A stretch of DNA of 64,000 nt, from positions 47,548-111,547 of the forward strand of contig NW_005179195.1 of NCBI RefSeq assembly GCF_000350225.1. The letters are read 5' to 3'. This DNA comes from Chondrus crispus. Lineage: Eukaryota > Rhodophyta > Florideophyceae > Gigartinales > Gigartinaceae. A program made the position numbers and the translations under genes. This document shows positions 1 to 9,689 of the stretch, in pieces. The notes below the pieces were generated by a model. It worked only from the letters and a program-made list of their open reading frames with translations. It searched no databases and was not told the origin of the DNA. The first letter of the stretch is position 1, and each line of letters starts with the position of its first letter.

Positions 1-188
1 GAGACAGTGCTTGCTTCGCAAGAGCGGGGACGGTGAAGTCCTCCGCGAAGCGATGCATATTGCCGCTCCGTAGCCATTCGACGGAACACAACAGTTGGTC
101 CAACACTTCGGGTGCTTGCGGACGAGTCGATTCCAAGGACATGTCGATGGCACGGTTGTAGTGTGATGGCGTTTTTTTTAAAGTCTTT
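1..188 (-). pseudogene. Retroelement reverse-transcriptase/RNase H connection fragment (window edge)
   Basis: Read on the minus strand, an open frame runs off the left edge of the window. Its translation contains LDQLLCSVEWLRSG, then FAEDFTVPLL. This resembles the segment just after the reverse transcriptase of Ty3-like elements, where a leucine/tryptophan-rich stretch of the form 'QQFLCAxNWMRxxIPxFxxxxAPL' is typical. Upstream the frame meets a stop after a run of eight A, so a frameshift or truncation is likely. The reading of the pattern is from memory of the family and only about 55 residues are visible. Confidence 0.35.
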
Positions 189-524
189 TTGCCACAATTC
201 GCTGTTCACCTTGACACGATCGATGAAGAGGGAGGCTGAAACCCGAGATTGAAATACCCTGTTGTAATGAAAATTACGCACGAAATGTAGTGACGTAGAG
301 CAGGTAGCTGTTCCCAGGTATAGTATAGTTCAGCGAGCGCCAAAAGACAAACAAGTGAGCTCCAGCTTCGAGGGGAGGCGGGAGCGGGAATATGATAGGA
401 TAGATAGAACAAACAAATAGAAAGAAAAATAGAAAAATAAAGCAGAAAAGAAAAGGAGAAAGAAAGGAGCAGGGAGACGGAAATGAGCAACATCACGGGA
501 GCAAGCAAGGAACGCTCGCTTGCG

Positions 525-2059
525 CTACTCGGTGTCCGACTTTCTCGCGTCGGATTTTGACTTGCGGAGCAACTTGTACGCTGCAGCGCTACTTCCACCA
601 AAGGTCCCCAGAAACAACTCTGTCCCTTCCCACGCTTGCGGCCTCTTGTCGCGTTTGTAGTCTTCGGCTACACTGAAGAGGACGGTGAGGCACCGGACAA
701 GGCTCTCAACTGCATCACTCCTCACGGCGAGGGCGGGATGAAGTGAGTCCATGGCAATAATAAGATGCTGTCCCATGCTGGTGATCTCGCTCTTGACAGG
801 ACGATCACCAGATTCATCAGACAGCTTAGCCAGGGCCCGATTGACCCGATCCTGTAAATCCCCACCGTTACGGGTCCAGTGCAATATTTGTGGACCAGTA
901 ACTCTCTCGTGAGGCGCGAAGGCGGAAATGACGAGGCGGTCCTTGTGACTGTAATGCATATCGTAAGCCGCCTTACACTCAGCAATGACCTCAGGCGAGT
1001 CAGGATCCCTGTTTTTTCCCATAAGGAGCTGGCGAATGACCAGCGGCTCCTGATCAAAAACCTCGAGATAATCAATGAGCTCCTCTTTGGTCTTAATTTT
1101 CAGGCGGTATTGGGATACAGTGCGTGTAAATTCAAGCCCTGTGCTGAGGTGTGTCTGCCACGTACGAGGGAGGCGCGCAACAAGCGTGTCATATTCCTTG
1201 GTCTCATCTGCCGACAGGCCAGATGGGCGAATGAGAGGCTGTGCCAGGGTGTCACCCACAATCCCACCCCATATTCACCGCACTCGGGATTTACTTCCAC
1301 CTCGGAATCAATACCAGCCGCATGTTCTGCCAGGCGCAATCGGGAGGCCAGTGAGTCATCGAGAGCAGCCCCGGGAAGACCATGCACTCCGTGCTGCGAC
1401 AACTGACCTGCCTCGGGCTCGAGACGCTCCCCGCCGCCAGTGTCCGTCCGTCTCTCTGTACGTCCCACAACCACATTGCCAACGTTTTGAACGGCAGCTT
1501 GCGATGGAACTTCAAACGTAGGCCATCGTTTGGCAGTGGGAATGGTCGAGTGTACCTCCGATAGTAATTGCCGTACCACACCCAGGGGAGCACCAGCAAA
1601 CCGGGCCTCGGGAACACCCAAAATACGGCACATACTCAGACATTCCTCCATGCTTAGACGACGACATGCTGACACAACAAACTCCTTCTTGAAAGCAATG
1701 AGCCTTTCTGGAAGAGAGAAAAAAGCATAACGTTCCCTGAATCCTGCGAACGTCTGAGGCCCGTACCCAACCCGCCAAAGCTTAAGCAGCCCGTCTTGCA
1801 ACTCAGACGCATCAGCAGCTTCAGACCAGAAGTTATCCACTCCTGCAATCTTGACTTTAGCGGAGTCCAAAGCTTGGCACAAGTTTCCAAACTCCACTTT
1901 TTTAGCACCGTGAATGTCGTCCTCCCAAGACATTAACCGACCGACGGACTCTGCCCCTTCGAGGTCAGTCTCGCGACTTTCCCAAACGCGGGAAATTCGC
2001 TCGTTCCACGGAGATACATCGGTACTTCCCTTGCGGTAAGCATGACGTAACCACTTCAC
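525..2059 (-). CDS. Protein of unknown function in two overlapping frames
   Basis: Two minus-strand frames overlap: 2059 to 1100 (319 codons, starting MKWLRHAYRKG) and 1259 to 525 (244 codons, ending KSDARKSDTE). The second has no ATG at its left limit. It opens after a stop near 1275 and its first candidate codon is GTG. The upstream frame looks like real protein down to about 1280 and the downstream one from about 1255, so one gene broken by a single frameshift, or spliced by a very small intron, is the simplest reading. No family is recognised. Charged helical stretches dominate and there are no membrane segments. It lies upstream of, and parallel to, the reverse-transcriptase relic at 1-188, so a Gag-like role is conceivable but unsupported by any motif. 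Confidence 0.4.
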
Positions 2060-4255
2060 AAGACGCGAAATAGGGGGTACTTGATCAGATGTTCACCCGG
2101 TCGGCAGAGGTCCAAAGCCCTCCGCATCTCTGAGACGAGAGATCAGCAGAACTAATTCCCCCGGTACAGTACTGGCGCACCAAGGCTTTAGTACCTCACA
2201 CCAGCTCGCAGCATAAAACTTCACGAGGAGAGTCTACGGCGCTGCTGCGGTTAGAATGCCCTCCATTGCGTGGTATGCTGCGCTAGAAAGTAAACAAGGA
2301 ACTCTAACGGGAGGAAAAAAGGCATCGGGGCAGCGGGACAACCTATCTAAATAGTCTTCTTGGTGTCCCGAAACCCCTGCAAATGGCCCTCATAGGCTGG
2401 GGTCCAATTGAGGCCTCCACTGGGTCCTGCCACGGTGCATGAGGCGCACCTCCCCACTCGTCAGAAAAATATTCATAGAATTAGCATTGTTGACTTTCTT
2501 ATTTGGCGGGACTGCGGTGGCAGTTTCATCCGTTTTCATGTAGGGGAATTCCAGAATTCCCCTACACGAAAACAGATTATGGAAAAGTGGACAAACACAC
2601 GTGGCAACGTACCAGGCGCTTATTGGATATGTGGCGTATGACAAGTTTCCAAATTTCCAAATTCCTACTTTCCAAAACACCTACAGTAGAATGCCCCTGA
2701 GTAATACTGTCTCACAGCCACCCGGCTTTGTCTCAAGCGAATATCACAGCCTAGAGCTTACAGTTCAGTATACTATATGAGGCCTCGCAGCCGATGGACA
2801 ACTACCGCCGTACAGTGTGCACTGCGCAGTACAGGCGGGGCCGCGATATAAAAGCACTTTGAATAAGACCGACCTCGCAGTAAAGGCACCATTTTCGCTT
2901 GGCACGGTATCATAACTTCAAGCCGCATCAGACACTGTAATTCCAATCACACAGGCCTTTTTTCGGGGTATTTAAACGCATCTTAGAAGCCCCGCTCACA
3001 GTCCCCCTGTTCCATTTCTCCGCGGCTGTGGAGGAGGTTAGTGACGAAACCACATATATTGGGGAAGAACGCGCCACTATACCGACCGCCACTATACCGA
3101 CATCAGTTGGTCTGAATGCATTATTGCTACCGCTAGAAACAATTGCTCATGATTGCAATATAACAGAGGTAGGGATGTTGTTGCGGAGAGTGTGAAGCGT
3201 GTTCGCGCGCTTACGAGGGAGGGCTTCTGTGCACAGGTCCAGGCAACTACTTATCGGTGAGGCGTTACAGCGTTCTAAAGAGTAAAATGGGCATCCTGTG
3301 CGAGATTCTTGAATACAGTAGTAGCAACCTCGGATTAAGAGCAGCATGAAGGGTTGGCACGGGGTGCTCTTATATCGTGGTCCCCACTGTACTTCTTCAA
3401 CAGTCATGATCACGAATTTCCTCACTCCTCACCGCACCCGACTCAGGAAGAAAACAGTCACGTAAGAAACCGTGACACCGGCACTCGTACTAAAATCGGT
3501 ATTCCCCCGGCACCTCCGCGTTGGCCCTGACTTCTCTCAAATTGTACTATCGATCGCGGCATTTAGCTTTTGCCAACGCTGCTCCATCCCTATAATGTGG
3601 CGATGTACTCTCTCAAAGTAAACATGTACACTTCAAGCTGAGTCCAAAGGACAACAAAGTAATAGCTTAGGATGAAGCTTCCATGTTGGGGGCCAAGCTT
3701 CGTACTGCACAGATGAGGCGTAACTCGCCACGCGGGGAGCGAACTCGGTCATTCATAGGGTCGCTCCAAAAATACCCTACAATACCAGATTGCTGGGAGC
3801 ATGACTGGTGGTGTTTACATCAAGTGCTAACTTGACTACGGCATAGTACACATGTAACATGTTTCGGACACGGGCAGCCGGTGGGGATGGAAAGCAGGTG
3901 CAAATGTGGGGAAAGGCGGAACGAGAACAACCACACGCTGTGATCGCCGCTCCGTATCTCGAATCTGGTTGCACAGCTCTCTAGATTTGTCACATTTTGA
4001 TTTTTTTGGTCAACCGGCGTTTTCAACGAATCCCCTCTATCCAATCCTCTCCCACACACTAAAATATTTCCGTCGCCAACGACCAACCAAGACAGACACC
4101 CCCAAACAATACCAACAACCGCATACCTCACCCCGTCGCTTCTCTTTTCCACCTCACTCCCAAACAATCCTTCTCCTTTCTCTCCCAACCGCCTCTCCCC
4201 TTGCACCACTATCAACAGCATCCTGTCCCCATCAAAGACGCCTCGCTATCACCCC
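2060..4255. other. Intergenic region, no gene seen
   Basis: I see no convincing coding frame; short frames here have no recognisable protein character. It holds a near-perfect inverted repeat (2532-2573), a short direct duplication around 3070-3103, and a pyrimidine/A-rich leader just before the gene at 4256. Confidence 0.6.
2532..2573. repeat. 20-base inverted repeat with 2-base spacer
   Basis: Arms 2532-2551 and 2554-2573 are reverse complements with one mismatch (A/G at arm position 7), separated by CA. The arm begins GTTTTC and ends GGGGAATTC. A transcript would form a very stable hairpin. It is not followed by a T run and no gene is adjacent, so it is more likely a small foldback element than a terminator. 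Confidence 0.75.
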
Positions 4256-5578
4256 ATGCCACTGCAACTATGCTTCACTCCCGTCGCCGCCCCTGTCTGT
4301 ATACAGCATGAGCACATTAGCACCGGTCGCACTCGCCGCGCTTCGCGTCCAAAATTTGCAAAGAAGCCGCGCGCCCCTCCTCGCTTCGCCGAGCACCGTT
4401 CCACCCCGCGCCGCTGGCGCGCCGCCGACGAAAAGGATGCCCTTTTACGGCAAGTCACCACCGCCTTGAACCAATGGTATCAGGAAACAGGCCACCCGAA
4501 AGGCTCCCTTCCCTCCGACTCACACTTGCGCCGCTGTGAAATTGCCCGCCGCCTGCGCTTGCAGCGCCTGGTTACCCGTGCTGGTGGCCACCGCGCTGTG
4601 CAGGCCAGCCTTGGTCTGCGCCCAATCCAATCTTCACTGAACGCAGTCAAGGAAAAAGAATTAGCGGAGCTCGCTCAAAGTTTGTACATGCTTTGCGCGG
4701 ACCACGACCTTGTGCACCCGAGTGAGGAATTCCCAGACAAGAAGCTAATCCGCAAACTCAGCCCGCCGCTTGGCAATCGAATCGCCGCTTTTCCGGGACG
4801 GAACGGATACAACCGCCTGGCCGAGTACATCCGCGCGAAGGCTAACAAGTCTTTTGAGAAGCCTGTCAGGGACGAATTCAAGAGCACGAAAAGATGGGGG
4901 TTGCGCACAAACCCTCACGAGCTGCGTATGGAGCTCCTCGCCTATCAAACCCACCCTCAGGTCTTGCCGCGTCTTAACTCCCTGCCCTCTGAGATCGCTG
5001 GCGCAATCCAACGTCAGGGCGGGGCGGCAGTGTTTGCGCGGGCCCACGGAATGGTTCTCGACAGAGATTGGGGAAATCTCCTTCGCTTCTCAGGCCTCAT
5101 TCGGTGGCTTTCAGATCAGGTCTTTCCGCTCATTGACGTCCCCAATGGGTCCAACGCAAATACTGCTGAATCGTACTTGCTAATGGTACAATATCAAATG
5201 AAGCATCCCCCCAACTTCCCCTCACCAGTCGAGGTCGCGCGTGCAGGCTTTACGAATGATGTGCTCAGGTATGGTGGACGCAAGTCGCTAGCTGGGCGAC
5301 TTGGGTTTTCGCGAACATATGGCATTCGAGATGTGTTTATGGGGCCGTTTTCAGTCCTTTTTGCAGCTGATTTACTGGAGCACGCAGTGAAACAGGTGCA
5401 CGTATCTGCAGACTGCAGTATAGCGATGCCTGCCATGGAATGTATGGTCGCAGACGGAAGGTCAGACCTCGCCGGGGCTGTTGGCTTCCTGGGAGGCGAG
5501 GGTGCTGTTGGTCGGAGAGTCGGACTTGTCCCACGAGAGCGACTCTTAGGTAATGTTCAATATACTGATTATGCCTGA
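4256..5578 (+). CDS. Putative plastid-targeted protein with repeated GG..LG motifs
   Basis: This 440-residue protein begins with about 55 residues rich in Arg, Ser, Pro and Ala and poor in acids, consistent with an organelle transit peptide. Three copies of a short motif are visible: RAGGHRAVQASLGL (about residue 107), RQGGAAVFARAHGM (about 252) and YGGRKSLAGRLGF (about 342). Each has the pattern GG followed seven or eight residues later by a small/leucine-glycine pair. I recall similar GG...A..LG repeats in plant and algal plastid proteins, but no function follows from that. A second frame from 4308 (MSTLAPVALAALRVQ) also looks like a transit peptide and would need a frameshift or small intron to join the body, so the start is uncertain. 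The C-terminal 40 residues are low-complexity. Confidence 0.65.
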   Translation: MPLQLCFTPVAAPVCIQHEHISTGRTRRASRPKFAKKPRAPPRFAEHRSTPRRWRAADEKDALLRQVTTALNQWYQETGHPKGSLPSDSHLRRCEIARRLRLQRLVTRAGGHRAVQASLGLRPIQSSLNAVKEKELAELAQSLYMLCADHDLVHPSEEFPDKKLIRKLSPPLGNRIAAFPGRNGYNRLAEYIRAKANKSFEKPVRDEFKSTKRWGLRTNPHELRMELLAYQTHPQVLPRLNSLPSEIAGAIQRQGGAAVFARAHGMVLDRDWGNLLRFSGLIRWLSDQVFPLIDVPNGSNANTAESYLLMVQYQMKHPPNFPSPVEVARAGFTNDVLRYGGRKSLAGRLGFSRTYGIRDVFMGPFSVLFAADLLEHAVKQVHVSADCSIAMPAMECMVADGRSDLAGAVGFLGGEGAVGRRVGLVPRERLLGNVQYTDYA

Positions 5579-5794
5579 ACTTATCCTGTTCAGCAATTAA
5601 GCATAAATTAGCTAAGCAGTTCTAGGTGTTACACGAGTTCCGAGAAGGTCGGTTTTTGCGATTCTGTATAACATGCGAGTTAGAGTTCGCTCCTTTAGAA
5701 ACAACCAGTAAACAATATACAGTTTATTCCTTAGTGGTAGCAACAGAGACTGTCTACCCGCACAGTACCAATATCGTGCCTGCCGTTGCCTTCC

Positions 5795-7342
5795 TCACCG
5801 ACTTGGACCAAGCACTAACATCCAGTATATTGGATACTGCAACACACTCAAAAACAGCAAAAATCCATTGCGCCTCGCTAGGTCTGTTGTCTGCTGGAGA
5901 TTTACATCCCTAGGCAGAATAATGCGTCTGTGGGATCTCATCAAGAAAATGGCCATAGCTGAAGCGGCGTAAAGCAAAACAGGCAGATAAAGCCTCGGCA
6001 TCAGTAGCCATGACGCCATCGCAACTACAACCCCGACAAATTTGTAGCCCCGATACGCAATGATATCCAACCAGGGAGTTGGCCGGGCATTGACGAGATA
6101 GAGGCCCAGCTTCACTATAAGGACCTCCAGCGAGAGAACTCCAAGTCCCTTTGAAAAGTACTTGGCAAGGACATTCGCATGAAAGTCATTCCTAATGCCA
6201 AAGACAAAGCCGACCATGAGCACGTACGTCACAAACGACATGAGAGGAATATAGAGATCTGGTGCGTTGACATCATCACGCGGCGGCAGGTAGGTGGCGA
6301 CTCCCTCGGCGGTGGACCCCTCAAATTGTACAGGATCCATGCCACGCCGGCGCGACCATATGCGATGTACAAACGGCATGACGATGATCGCAAGCTTCTT
6401 CAATACATAACGATGATTAACTGCGAAGTAATATTTTGGCATGCGCATAAAAGTCCTTCCGTCCTGTTGCTGCCCAAAGAACTGACTCGTGTATCCCGCT
6501 GCCCCAGGAGCTAGTGAATTAAACAATTGAGCCCCAAGGGCTGCATTGAAACCATTGCCCGGTCCATTGCTCGCCATCTGTTGCATACCAGCGAGCATAA
6601 ATGGAACAGCGGACTGCATGTTCGGAATTTGAGGTTGATACTGCTGCTGCTGCTGTTGTTGATGTGATTGGTATTGCTGCTGTTGCTGCTGCTGTTGCTG
6701 CTGCTGTTGTTGCATCTCGTAAAACGACGAATGTTGGTGACTCTGACGGCGCTGTGCTTGGCCAGCCGGTTCAACAGTGGCAAAGTCTTGATGAGGAACA
6801 GGGGGGGTGGGAAGGCGAGTCATGGTGGGGCTCGCTTGTGGCGACATGGACAAGTTGTAATTTGATGAATAGGAACTCTGCAGTGCGTTTTGCGGTGGGG
6901 TGGCATGATCAGTGTTGTGGTACTGCTGATTGGAATAGTACTGGCTTTGTTGCGGCGGTGGGGGCATCTGCTGCTGGTGTTGATGCATGGGGTCTTGGGC
7001 ATACGATGAGACGTTGAAGAAGCCATTTTGCTGTGAGGGCGTTTGCGAATTCGTTGGCGACATGTTGCGAGGCGCATACGACGCGTAAGGGTCGTCCATT
7101 TTTGACCCAATGGTTCGGAACGGCTGTTGTTGGTGCATGGGTACAGCATGGGGCCGGGGGTGTTGCGGTTGCTGCTGCTGCGGCGGTGGTGGTTGTGGCT
7201 GCTGCTGTTGTGATGGAAAGACAGGATTTGGAGGCTGAGATTGGCCGTGAGGCGGTTGCGAGTTGGGGCTGTAGAAGCCATTCGCATCTGGCTGGTGGTT
7301 TGTCATTGCCTGGTCTGGTTGATGCACTCGTCGATCATACAT
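5795..7342 (-). CDS. YIF1: YIF1 family ER-Golgi membrane protein with a polyglutamine N-terminus
   Basis: YIF1 (Hrf1 family) partners Yip1 on COPII vesicles and early Golgi membranes in ER-to-Golgi transport. The C-terminal 210 residues carry the family signature: YFAVNHRYVLKKLAIIVMPF near residue 307, then YLPPRDDVNAPDLYIPLM and about five hydrophobic segments ending at QYPIYWMLVLGPSR. The first 300 residues are unlike the usual short YIF1 N-terminus. They are Pro/Gln/Ser/His-rich and include two uninterrupted Gln runs (about residues 211-240), encoded by CAG/CAA repeats. This tail is probably disordered and cytosolic. The ATG at 7342 is the first in frame. The single exon is intact and the family assignment is secure; the function of the tail is unknown. 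Confidence 0.92.
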   Translation of the reverse strand: MYDRRVHQPDQAMTNHQPDANGFYSPNSQPPHGQSQPPNPVFPSQQQQPQPPPPQQQQPQHPRPHAVPMHQQQPFRTIGSKMDDPYASYAPRNMSPTNSQTPSQQNGFFNVSSYAQDPMHQHQQQMPPPPQQSQYYSNQQYHNTDHATPPQNALQSSYSSNYNLSMSPQASPTMTRLPTPPVPHQDFATVEPAGQAQRRQSHQHSSFYEMQQQQQQQQQQQQQYQSHQQQQQQQYQPQIPNMQSAVPFMLAGMQQMASNGPGNGFNAALGAQLFNSLAPGAAGYTSQFFGQQQDGRTFMRMPKYYFAVNHRYVLKKLAIIVMPFVHRIWSRRRGMDPVQFEGSTAEGVATYLPPRDDVNAPDLYIPLMSFVTYVLMVGFVFGIRNDFHANVLAKYFSKGLGVLSLEVLIVKLGLYLVNARPTPWLDIIAYRGYKFVGVVVAMASWLLMPRLYLPVLLYAASAMAIFLMRSHRRIILPRDVNLQQTTDLARRNGFLLFLSVLQYPIYWMLVLGPSR

Positions 7343-8149
7343 TTGTTGTGAGACAAAGGAACAAGCTCAGAATTTGCCTCAACGCCCGGACGGTGCCGCT
7401 ATCACCTGAGCCAACGTTGAGAAGGAATTGAAAAACTGGGGGAGTAGTGGAAGGCAAAATGTTTCAAACAGGGAAATCGGGTATTGAGACGAAATTGAAA
7501 GACTCAATGCTTGGCTGTTGGGGAGAAACGATCGTTCGTACGAAATGCTTTGAAAAATGTACGGATTGTGTGATCGTAACGGTGGCAAAGCGGTCTGAAT
7601 GTCAATAATGAGTGAGCTGTCTGACGGGCGTAAAGCGGGGGAGAGTTGGTGGTAGGAGAGATGGCTAAACTGAGAGCAGGTGAGTGAGTGACAGTGATAC
7701 AAGAACCAACAACACGGAAGAGAAAAAAGGACCAAGTTTGATATTTTGCCAGTGCAAATTACAAATTACAACTTACTGCAAAGAATTGGATGACGTGTGA
7801 AGTGTGAAGTGACCGTCATTACAAGTGGCGATTTGACAACAGAGTATTCACGACATAGTGCCCTTTTTAATAAGGATCCCATTAGTTTAAGGTTTACGCA
7901 ACAAGAGTTTCACAAATAAATGTGAGAAATAGCGATATGATAGAGACTTATGAAAATGATGAATTTTAGAACAAGAGCAAGTGTAGACATTTGTTTACGC
8001 GAAATTCGCTTGAATACGTACGTAGGAGTATAACTTAGACCCCTCTGCTCTGTGCGTCCTCAAAGAGCCGATCTCGAGACTCTCTGGCACGCACACCACG
8101 ACACGCAGCACACCCAACCGTGTCCCTCCCTCCCTCCATCTCTTTCCCA
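7343..8149. other. Intergenic region upstream of YIF1
   Basis: AT-rich sequence with no convincing coding frame. The first part should hold the YIF1 promoter and 5' leader (transcribed leftwards). No TATA-like element stands out clearly. Confidence 0.5.
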
Positions 8150-8720
8150 GTCCCTCGTCTGTATCGACGTTCCGGATTAAAATCGTGCGGTCAGTTCGTC
8201 CCGGCGGTCAGTTCGTCCCGGACGCAAACGATCACCGTCCGCCGACCACGCCATGCACCGAAACTCCGTGCCATGTCCCTTGAGCGAGCCGCCCACCTCT
8301 ACCCTTCCCACACCCCATATTGTCACGCTCCCGTCGCGTCCTCCACACTCAATCGTGTTAACACGACTTCAACTGTCACACACCACCCCGCACATCGCAA
8401 CCCAATCTTCGCGACCCCTTTTGCTGCCATGACCCCTTTGCTTTCCAGCACTTTCATATCGTCACCCTGTCGTCCGTTCCTCCAGACACCACTCGGCCTC
8501 CGTCCGCCAACCACGCCAGGCACAACACCGAACTGCCATGCCCCTCAAGTTTGTCTCCCGCAGCATCAGTACCCCCATACGCTGCCCGCACTGTCCTGTT
8601 CTCCAGATGTGACCCGCCTTCCGTCCGCTGGCCACTCCTCACATATAACCCAATCGCAATGTCCTTCCAGCGCACGTCCTAAGGTCTCGCCCGGATCCCG
8701 TCCCTCCACCTTGTGACACA
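8150..8720 (-). pseudogene. Decayed WD40-repeat gene
   Basis: The minus strand holds fragments of at least three WD40 repeats spread over all three frames. They include LEGHGSSVLCLAWLADGGRV followed by SGGTDDRVTI and a stop, another with WPADGRRVTSGEQDSAGSVW, and a third with GRDGSVTIWGVG then LKGHGTEFRCMAWSADGDRL. The spacing of GH, W, DG and WD-like ends fits beta-propeller repeats. Several stops and frame changes separate them, so this is a relic and not a gene. The open plus-strand frame across the same bases (8120-8716, Pro/Ser-rich) is its antisense shadow. Confidence 0.7.
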
Positions 8721-8986
8721 TTCCCTTGTGTTTCGAAAAACGTATAAAGCACTCAACCTCGGCGCTTCAGAAAATCATCTTCAGCCAGCGACTAAACAAT
8801 ACTGCCGCGCCTTGTCATTCTGTCACTATGTTCCTGCCGTCGCGTATGCTGCGACTTTTTGATGAAGTTGTGCTCCACAAACCAATTGGTCTGAGAGACA
8901 TAAGTCTCTCGGCAAATAGAATGAGGTATTCATAGGGAAGGGTGGACGCGCAATGATGTCAAGCAAACCTTTTATTTGTAATAGGA

Positions 8987-9400
8987 TTACAGGTTCACGC
9001 TTCCTTGCTTCGAGAGCAGTGTTGTGACTAGGGAAAGGACGGACTGCATCTGCTTGCCATTCTGTTCCGTCATGCTACTCATGGAGTTGCGGTACGCTGC
9101 TAGCTCGCTTGCACGCTGCGCGCGCTCCTCTGCGCGTTCTTGACGGTCTGCATCTCTCTGAGTTGCTTCGCCCTCAGCCGTTTCGCGTGCAAAAGCAAGC
9201 TTCTGTTGCTCTAGATCGAATCGGGCAGTTTCAGATTCGCGAAGCGCCACGCTGATTGCTTGCATTCCATCTCCAACGGCTGCACGTCGTGTTTTGGGCG
9301 GACTTTCATCGTCAGAACTCTCTCGCTCTCGACGACGACGCTTCCCACGTAACGCATTCAAGACGAGCTCTTGACCCGCAGCAATCTTTTTTGAGTTAAT
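8987..9400 (-). CDS. C-terminal part of a Myb/SANT-like transposon accessory protein
   Basis: About 135 residues, open leftwards from about 9400 with no ATG. The visible start reads TKRSINSKKIAAGQELVLNA, then an Arg/Lys block (RGKRRRRERE), then a coiled coil rich in Glu, Gln and Arg (about 50-115), ending LLSKQGSVNL. The architecture (basic patch then coiled coil) matches the tail of the complete Myb/SANT-like protein at 15161-15697, so this looks like a fragment of the same protein type. Such proteins accompany Harbinger-type transposons; that link is inferred. The N-terminal DNA-binding part is missing, so the piece is probably dead. Confidence 0.45.
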   Translation of the reverse strand: MNSKKIAAGQELVLNALRGKRRRRERESSDDESPPKTRRAAVGDGMQAISVALRESETARFDLEQQKLAFARETAEGEATQRDADRQERAEERAQRASELAAYRNSMSSMTEQNGKQMQSVLSLVTTLLSKQGSVNL

Positions 9401-9404
9401 GCTG

Positions 9405-9490
9405 CGTTTAGTGGGGCGATCGTGGTCTTTTTTGTGGCAAAAAGGGGTTGAAATGGCTTTTCTTGTAGTGTTGAGGGGGTGACGCGGTCA
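9405..9490 (+). repeat. Shared transposon-end module, copy 1
   Basis: About 85 bases, including GTTTAGTGGGGCGAT, CTTTTTTGTGGCAAAAAGGG, TTGAAATGGCTTTTCTTG and TAGTGTTGAGGGGG. The reverse complement of 15125-15212 matches it nearly base for base, and a weaker match lies at 13090-13165 in reverse orientation. Three copies next to transposon genes suggest a terminal or subterminal repeat. Confidence 0.65.
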
Positions 9491-9689
9491 AATTTGCTGA
9501 AGCACCCATCCGATTGAGAAATATTTGTAGGGATCGTATGGGTGACGTCTTCAACATGGGGGTGACAGAAAAGAATTTGGTTGTTCTTGAGGGGCGACAG
9601 AATCTGAACAAAGTGGACGGTGCTATAAATTGTACTAAATGACAGGCGAAATCGGATACTAAGGCGTTACTAAAAGAGCGGCTACTGGG

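Noticed and set aside
6511-7287. Several long frames on both strands across the YIF1 tail
   Set aside because: They are shadows of the CAG/CAA repeat coding for Gln; only the YIF1 frame continues into a conserved domain.
8120-8716. 198-codon plus-strand Pro/Ser-rich frame as a gene
   Set aside because: It is the antisense of clear WD40 remnants and has low-complexity character.
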